Assembly (NCBI GenBank): GCA_009192285.1
Contig: CM018608.1
Span: 1 to 64,000, forward strand
Origin: Morchella semilibera
Taxonomy: Eukaryota; Ascomycota; Pezizomycetes; Pezizales; Morchellaceae
DNA: 64,000 nucleotides
Direction: 5' to 3'
Shown here: piece by piece, positions 57,997 to 64,000 of the stretch
How positions within the stretch are numbered: the stretch's first letter is position 1
Layout of the letters: each line of letters starts with the position of its first letter
Position numbers and translations under genes: made by a program
Notes under the pieces: model-generated
Databases searched by the model: none
The model's input: the letters and a program-made list of their open reading frames with translations, nothing else
What the model was told of the DNA's origin: nothing

Positions 57997-58329
57997 AACA
58001 AGCTTGTGGATCACTCTTCTTCTTCTTCTTCCTCCCTTCCATATTTAAGATACCTCTAATTAGTTCCTTTATAACCAAACTCGACCACTTTGCCCTACCA
58101 TGTTTTTATTTGTCTGAAATTATTTTGATGTACCTTCATAATTCTCAATGTTTCACTCTATCTCTCTTGCTCTTTCGCTTATGTAGTTTGTGTGGTTTAG
58201 TACGTGAAGAATGTATTCATGAATGATCACTCGACTAGGTAGTGCATAAAGTCTGAAGGCAGCTTATTCTGATTTATTGATTGATTCATTTGTACCGACA
58301 CATCGGAACCAAAACAATCCAGGCCACAA
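57997..58329. other. Convergent intergenic region
   Basis: T-rich 3' flank between two converging genes. No other feature is seen. Confidence 0.5.
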
Positions 58330-59181
58330 CTACGTCTTCTTTGTAAATCCTTCACCCTTGGTAATAGATTTCAACTCTGCCTCATCCTCCATCTCCACAT
58401 CACTCACAAACATACATCCCGGGAAGTGACTCAAGACCACCCCATCAAGCCTACTCTCCATGACCGCAACCTGGGGCGTGACCCCACATCCCCAAAACAC
58501 CGGCACCTCCCCCTCTCCCACCTCCACCCACTCCCCGAAATCCACCCTTCCCTCCCTCATCTTGTCCAAGATCCCCAGCCTCTCCGCGCCGTCCCACCCC
58601 CACCCAACCGGCTCACCATGCTGCTTCTCAAACCTCCTAGTGATGTCTCGCACCTCCTCGATCCTATCCTCAGGATAGGCCCTCATAGAGACCACCATAA
58701 CCCCGGCCGTAAACACGCCAGCGGGGCATAACGGGACAGTCGTCTTAAACATGGGCACAGTCTTGGCAGGCGTACAGAGCGTATGTTTCGGCGGCAACCC
58801 CGCCCGCTCGAGGGCCGTCTCGAAGGAGTAGGAGCATCCTATCAGGAACCCTACATGGCTGCCTGACCACTCCCTCACGATATCCAAGACTCCGTTAGGG
58901 CTTTGCAGGACCCCGTCAGCGTAGACGTTATACTTTGGGAGATCGGTGCGGAGATCAGCACCCGCCGCGAGGGGGGTCGTTGCGTCTCCTGGGGCCGTGG
59001 TCCATAGCAGAGGGCACGAAACGGGATTGCGCGCGCAGAGAGCCTGGAACGAGGGGGCGTACTTGGAGGGCAGTACGAGGAGATTGGCTTGGATTGTGGG
59101 TGCCAGGAGGGAGGTCGAGGTTGTGTGTGCTCCGGAGCGGCAGGCAAGACGGACCCGCTCGGCGGGGGTTAGGGAGGACAT
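58330..59181 (-). CDS. D-glutamate cyclase / YcsI-family (DUF1445) protein
   Basis: One intact exon of 283 codons from ATG 59181, which is near the usual length for the family (about 260-300). It begins with a helical segment (TPAERVRLACRSGAHTTSTS) that is characteristic. Next come PVSCPLLWTTAPGD, the conserved glycine-rich VGFLIGCSYSFE motif, a TVPLCPAGVFTAGVMVVSMR strand pair, and a CGVTPQVAV signature near the C-terminus. Bacterial members are called putative hydro-lyases, and the mammalian homologue domain converts D-glutamate to 5-oxo-D-proline. A fungal role in D-amino acid or oxoproline metabolism is inferred. No targeting signal is evident. Confidence 0.88.
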   Translation of the reverse strand: MSSLTPAERVRLACRSGAHTTSTSLLAPTIQANLLVLPSKYAPSFQALCARNPVSCPLLWTTAPGDATTPLAAGADLRTDLPKYNVYADGVLQSPNGVLDIVREWSGSHVGFLIGCSYSFETALERAGLPPKHTLCTPAKTVPMFKTTVPLCPAGVFTAGVMVVSMRAYPEDRIEEVRDITRRFEKQHGEPVGWGWDGAERLGILDKMREGRVDFGEWVEVGEGEVPVFWGCGVTPQVAVMESRLDGVVLSHFPGCMFVSDVEMEDEAELKSITKGEGFTKKT

Positions 59182-60664
59182 ATGTCTCGGTGTAGCTATG
59201 CCAAGTGTGAGTTTATAGACTGCTGATGATCTAAAATCTGGTTCTCATGAACAAACAGAGAGGAAATATGGAAGAAAGGGGGGAATTATGTGGAAGGGGA
59301 GCTCCAATCTGACTAAAGTGCAGCATTATACCCCACGAGCCCACCCCCTCCCCTTCAACTGCACTTCACGTACCTCATTGATCACTGCTCCGTTGTCGAT
59401 CAGCTCAGATCTTGACATTTGTATATAGGCCGAGTTTCAATGGCCGAGGCTAATTGTATGTTGAGCTGTCCGTATACTATAATCTGGGCTTTGTGGTTTG
59501 TAGGCGCTCCTACTTGATATGTCGATGTCGCCAGCAGCTATCGGCGCCTATCATGACAAGGATGTCAATGATCATACGTGCATATATGCGCTAGCCTCTT
59601 ACCGCCAAGAGATTGTTCAAGCACCCACAGCTACGCTACAGCACCAAACTGTGCAGATTAATGGCGGAGGGACTCCTCTAGCAGACAGCTAATCTCAATT
59701 GACCGGTTGTAATGCATATATATATATTGAGGTGAGAATATCTCAGATCAATTGATACTGTTTATGTAGCGTTACGGTATTCCGACTATCGATCAGGCCT
59801 TCCTTTTGTAAGATCACCAACACTATATATATCACTACAAAACTAGAAACCGGTCGTCCCCCCTTTTGAAGATCCGAACAGAAAACGGATGCAGGCCCAC
59901 AGTGGTTCTTGATATCGATGGGCACAGGAGTATTGCGAGAAACAAGCTTAACATTCATCCTGTGGGTTGAGGGATCTTAAAGATCCCCAATGGGAAGGAT
60001 TTTACAGGTCAAATTAAATACGGTCTGAAGCTTAGCTCTCATGATAACTGCGCTGGTGATCTCTACTACTTTAAATATGTACACCGCAGATAGATAGATA
60101 GGTTCAACAACAGCCCCTCCCCCCGAATCCAAAGACCAAAGACCAAGGAATCAGAAGAGACAAACCGCTTGATACCTGGCCTCCTGTCATTTTAATTGTC
60201 GATCAAGAGCGAGAGACTAATGACAACAGACGTTTCGAGCCACCCCCGAAGTGTTTTAACAATAAAATCATTGACACCCCCTTGCTTCGACACCCACCCG
60301 CCCCCATTCCTCCCGCCAAGAATGAGCGGATCGCGGACGCAAGGAGGTCAATGATAATTCTCCCCTTCTCCCCTTCTCCCCCTTTCCCCCCAACCTCCGT
60401 ACCTGCATTCCTCTCCTTGCATATAACAACAGCGCCGGTATTGCATCTCCCCTCTTTTCCTTCCCCTCCGCGCCGCTCCACCAAAAAAAATCGACAACAC
60501 GATTATACACACCAAGCTGCGCTGGTTCTATATCACCTCCCCCTCTCCCCTCCTCTGCACTTTTCTTCTTCTCTTTCTCTTCCCCTCTCTACCCCCAGCG
60601 TTCATTCATTCACTTGTCCACCCCCCCACCAACTACACCACACTCCTTTTCCACCACCGCCAAA
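59182..60664. other. Intergenic, pyrimidine-rich promoter of the secreted-precursor gene
   Basis: The first kilobase has no supported gene; a 71-codon minus frame at 59958-59743 is unsupported. Bases 60340-60600 on the plus strand are almost purely C and T, a common form of fungal core promoter for strongly expressed genes, and lead to the ATG at 60665. Confidence 0.5.
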
Positions 60665-61896
60665 ATGCGCTCCGCCTCCCTCCTCCTGCTGACGCTATCC
60701 CTCGCCCTCCCGGCACTCACGTCCCCAATCCCACAAGATATCCAAGGCAACCAACAAATGGAGCTCCACAACGTCTCACCGACACCCACGCTCGACGCCG
60801 TCCCCACCGCCACCGGTACCCCCAGCAGCGATCTCTCCTCCGCTAACGCCACCACCGACCCCGAGTCCACAAAAGCCATCGACCCTGCGCTCCAGGCGCT
60901 CACAAAGCCGCCTCCAATCACCGCGGACGACGGAATGAAGACGGGCATGGACGCGGCCATGTCGGGTCTCGGCTCCGTGATGGGAGCCCTCCCAATCGTC
61001 GGTGGCCTTGGCGCCCGTGACGTCGCCGCCACAGCTGTAACAAAGCGGTGGGCACTCCTAGAGAACCTACCCGTGCTTGGTCCCGTCATGGGCAGCGGCC
61101 TCTTCGGGCGCATCAAGAGGTCGCTATGGCCAACGCTGGAAAGCATGCCGGACATGGGCTCCAGCGGGTTCGTTAACCTCGGGCACAAGACGAAGCGTGA
61201 CGCGAACCTACTCTCCTCACTACCAGTACTGGGCGGGCTCATGAGCGGCAAGAAGGCCAAGCGCCAGGTCCCCGGGCTAGACCTTCTCGGCCCCGTGTTT
61301 GGCGGGCTCCTCAGCGGCATCGGCGGCGCAAAAGCGAAGGCGAAGCGTGATCCGGCATTCGAGGCGCTCGGCGAGGTCCCCGGCATGGCCGCAACCCTCC
61401 TCAAGGCCGTCGGAAAGTCGAACCGGAAGCGTCAGGTCCCGGACGTCCCCATTGTCGGCGGCATCGTCAAAGACGTTGTGGTAAAGTCGGCGAAGGCGTT
61501 GGAAGCGGCGGCGCCATCCCCGGACTCACACCCAGGAATGAGCTCCCTCTCGATAGGGTCAAGAAGATGGTTGCCGTCGTGGCAGATATTCGCGGTGTCA
61601 CTTCGAAGCGTGAGGCAGAGCAGGGCGACTTCAGAGAGGGCCTCAGGAAAGCAGCGGAGGAAAAGGTCGAGGGGGCGCTGAACAGGGCCGAGGGCAAGGC
61701 CGAGAGGAAAGCAAAGGACAAGGTCAAGGATGTGAAGCTCCCTGGCCAGGGCGCGATAGACAAGAGGGAGGCAGAGGCCCTTGGGCTTGATGCGCTTCCG
61801 GCGAAGGATCTGGTTGCGGGCGCGACGGGTCTCAAGTCCACGATGGATCTGGTAAAGAATCTCTCGAGCCAGGTTGAGAATCGGAATGGGAAGTAG
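60665..61896 (+). CDS. Secreted Kex2-processed multi-peptide precursor
   Basis: The N-terminus MRSASLLLLTLSLALPALTS is a clear signal peptide. After an acidic/Thr-rich leader (residues 20-115) the protein is cut into segments by eight Lys-Arg sites (VTKR, RIKR, KTKR, KAKR, AKAKR, NRKR, TSKR, IDKR). Several segments are short, hydrophobic and glycine/proline-rich, such as LPVLGPVMGSGLFG, LPVLGGLMSGKKA and LLGPVFGGLLSGIGG. The last two sites are followed by EAEQ and EAEA, the Ste13 trimming signal of yeast pheromone precursors. The frame changes between about 61485 and 61536. A 50-nt intron ending CACCCAG (61486-61535) restores it, although its GTCGGC donor is weak. Total length is about 393 residues. 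It is probably a source of secreted peptides; a pheromone, antimicrobial peptide, RiPP or surface-active role is possible. Confidence 0.78.
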
Positions 61897-62506
61897 ACAT
61901 TGAGGGGGGGTGTTAAATTGGAATTTTGTATGGACTACTAGCGTCGAGTTTACTAAATTTTCTTCTGTCCTATTGTCATTTTGGTAGTTTTCATCCTATT
62001 ACTCTCTTTAATAAAGCTCATTATGGTTCGTATCCCTAGAATTGTAGTTAATGGTGTAGGATCCAGGCGAAGGAGATATAACCATCCTTAGAACCCAATC
62101 ATAAGAAGACCTCCGAGCGGATATCAATCGACCAGAACGTATAGACAGATGGATGGATAGATGTGATTTATTATTATTTATTACCTACACCTCGTCCGTC
62201 AGCATACAGTCAGAGAAGAAGAAGAGCAAGTTTTGTTGTAGATATACCTGATGCATACATACGATGACTAGATAAAAAGCACATTTCCCAACGCCGACAC
62301 TTTCTATGCCCCCAATTGGCCAAAAAAAAAAAAAAGGAAGTGAAGAAAGAAATCACAAGCAAAAACACAAAACAGACCCAACCACACCGCGGAACCAACC
62401 CCAACGCGGAACCACCAAGCACAGAAAAAAGAAAATAAAAGAAAATAAACCCGCAATGCCCTCCCTCCCTCCACTACACTCGTATCCCACCCTACCCTAC
62501 ACACAC
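61897..62506. other. Convergent intergenic region
   Basis: 3' flanks of the precursor gene and PIS1. Contains AATAAAG (62011-62017), a likely poly(A) signal for the plus-strand gene, a GATG-type repeat near 62150, and an A-run at 62322-62335. Confidence 0.5.
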
Positions 62507-63468
62507 CTACGACTTTATCGGCACCGTAACAGTAGTAGCAGCTGCTGCTGCCTTCGCCCGCGTCTCCAGATCGCCCTCCGACAACGACACAGCAGCCTTA
62601 ACCATCTGCACGACGTTGATCCACTGCTTGGCCGCGCAGATCGGGAACGTGACCGCGGCGACGACCCACGGCCAGCTGACCTCTCCCTGGAACTGCGGGA
62701 AGGAGAGGAGATACATTGCGAGGAAGAAGACTTCGTTTGCGGCGCAGAACGTGAACAGAACCTTCTGCAGGGGGGGTTAGCTTTGCGCTCTTTCCGATTT
62801 TATCCGCGACCTTAATATAGCAAAAATATGGTATAAAAGTAAAGAGAGAACTCATCGACCACATCTAGATGAAAAAAATCAAGGTGGTTGCGAATTCACC
62901 AAGCATCACCTTTCGGGGGTCCCGGCGCTCCGTGCCGCGGGTAATACACGAACGAACGGCGAAACTTACATTATTCGAATAATACAGATTCAGTATACGG
63001 CTCCTCTTCTTCTCTACCGTCTTGTGGCTGCTGACTCCACGGTCGAGTGTGGCATACATGTGCATATAATGGCTCGCGAGATCGAGACTGATGAGTCCCT
63101 GGAAGAGGATGGCCCACCTCGTGTAGGCAGCCGAAAGGAAGCAGAGAAGACAGGCAGTCGTGCACCTGTCCGTCACCATATCCAGGACTGCTCCGAATTT
63201 CGATGATTGTCCAAGGGAACGAGCAGCATAACCGTCGAGGGCGTCTAGGAGGCAGGAGACGGTGTAGAGGAGTGTGCAGTAGTGGGGATGGTAGGGCATG
63301 AAGTAGAGGGAAGCACCAGCGAGGATGATGCGTGAGTATCCTGTGGGGGGGGGGGGGAGATGTCAGTGGGGGGGGGGGTGGTTGAAGGGGAGTGGAGAGG
63401 AGGGAATATACCGATGAGATTTGGAACAAAGAGGAATACGTTCTCTTTTGGGGATTCCTTTGAGCCAT
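62507..63468 (-). CDS. PIS1: Phosphatidylinositol synthase
   Basis: CDP-diacylglycerol-inositol 3-phosphatidyltransferase makes phosphatidylinositol in the ER membrane. Exons 63468-63412, 62970-63340 and 62507-62764 give about 228 residues, close to the yeast enzyme's 220. The CDP-alcohol phosphatidyltransferase signature is complete: LDALDGYAARSLGQSSKFGAVLDMVTD, written DG..AR...G..D...D. Other conserved parts are LDLASHYMHMYA, the LYYSNN/K splice join, and ICAAKQWINVVQM near the end. The ATG at 63466-63468 is out of frame with the conserved ENVFLFVPNLIG by one base. One extra base in the CCCCAAAA run near 63446-63453 would correct it. The gene should be essential, so an assembly error is likely. 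Alternatively translation starts further upstream. Confidence 0.92.
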
Positions 63469-63902
63469 TTTGTGGTGATGGAGTGTAGTTTGTAGTTGGT
63501 GATGGAGGAATAGTACGTAGTAGAAGAAACAGCTCACACTCAAACAGCAGATATACCGAACAGACGTGTATATACCAGTACCAACAGCTAGTAGATAATA
63601 TGTATTTACCCTTCACAGAAAAAAGGGCCGGCCCCCGTTGTGTTCTTAAGTAGAAGTTGAGAGTCCATGGATCGTCAATCACGGAACGTCATTAACCGTT
63701 GCAGCAATAAAAAATAAAAATAAAAAAATATGTATTTCATTTATTTATTAGCCCTGCCAATGGGGAGTAGAGTAAGGTACTTTAGACTGATTCATGCATG
63801 CACATCATCAATTAATTCCTGGTGCAGTATCTACAATATAATAATCCTCACCGATGACCCTATCAATGTATCTTCTCAGCTGCAATCCACCGTTGTATCC
63901 TA

Positions 63903-63937
<35 letters not shown>

Positions 63938-64000
63938 TCTCTCTCTCTCTCTACCTAGAGTAGGCACCCATTCACACATACTACATACAATATCCCTACA
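63469..64000. other. PIS1 upstream region and microsatellite
   Basis: No further gene is seen up to the window end. Bases 63903-63951 hold a compound (CT)n(CA)n(CT)n microsatellite. The A/T-rich run 63700-63730 precedes it. Confidence 0.6.

Noticed and set aside
58426-59218. Plus-strand frames of 72-101 codons over the D-glutamate cyclase-like gene
   Set aside because: They are antisense shadows of a clearly coding, GC-rich minus-strand gene.
60203-60510. Minus-strand frames rich in Gly, Glu and Lys
   Set aside because: They are the complement of the pyrimidine-rich promoter tract of the secreted-precursor gene.
63000-64000. CRISPR-like or short tandem arrays
   Set aside because: The only regular repeats are simple CT/CA dinucleotides; no spaced repeats of 20-40 bases were seen anywhere in the window.

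Overview
The window is the end of a chromosome from a filamentous ascomycete, most likely Pezizomycotina. It opens with a C-rich telomere at base 1. Genes are split by short GT-AG introns of about 45-75 nt with CTAAC-like branch sites, and the NACHT-ANK, CorA-like, MULE, Crinkler-like and fucose-lectin-like genes are typical of that group. The species cannot be named from the sequence. The telomere unit is 10 nt (G strand TTAGGGTTAG), not plain TTAGGG.

Layout: 1-1.1 kb holds the telomere and duplicated subtelomeric blocks with internal telomere stretches. 2.4-8.8 kb (minus) is a large, broken NACHT/ankyrin NLR-type gene. 10.1-11.5 kb (minus) is an intact six-exon vWA/MIDAS gene. 12.9-15.8 kb is a cluster of small TA-flanked inverted-repeat elements. 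16.1-18.3 kb is a CorA-like membrane protein gene. 19.5-21.1 kb is an internally deleted MULE with terminal inverted repeats and an 8-bp target duplication. 22.4-22.8 kb is an alcohol dehydrogenase relic split by a MITE. 26-32 kb contains nested MITEs, a decayed Ginger-like integrase element and unexplained repeats. 33.2-33.8 kb is a broken ankyrin gene. 37.3 kb encodes a possible beta-trefoil protein. 39.7-43.1 kb is a divergent pair of proline-rich proteins with N-terminal acylation motifs.

46.5-58 kb looks like a conflict or self/non-self island: a decayed Crinkler-type gene (header, REase-like and kinase-like modules), a trypsin-like serine protease, a vWA/MIDAS gene, a beta-propeller lectin-like gene and an ankyrin-vWA/MIDAS gene. 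The three vWA genes share exon lengths and phases, so they are paralogs. From 58 kb the window turns into ordinary chromosome arm: a D-glutamate cyclase/YcsI-family protein, a secreted Kex2-processed multi-peptide precursor, and phosphatidylinositol synthase (PIS1).

The strongest candidates for undescribed biology are the Kex2 precursor with several temporin-like hydrophobic segments (60.7-61.9 kb), the vWA/MIDAS family beside a trypsin-like protease, and the acylated proline-rich pair. A caution: several reading-frame breaks lie in homopolymers, including one in the presumably essential PIS1, so some apparent pseudogene lesions may be sequencing errors.
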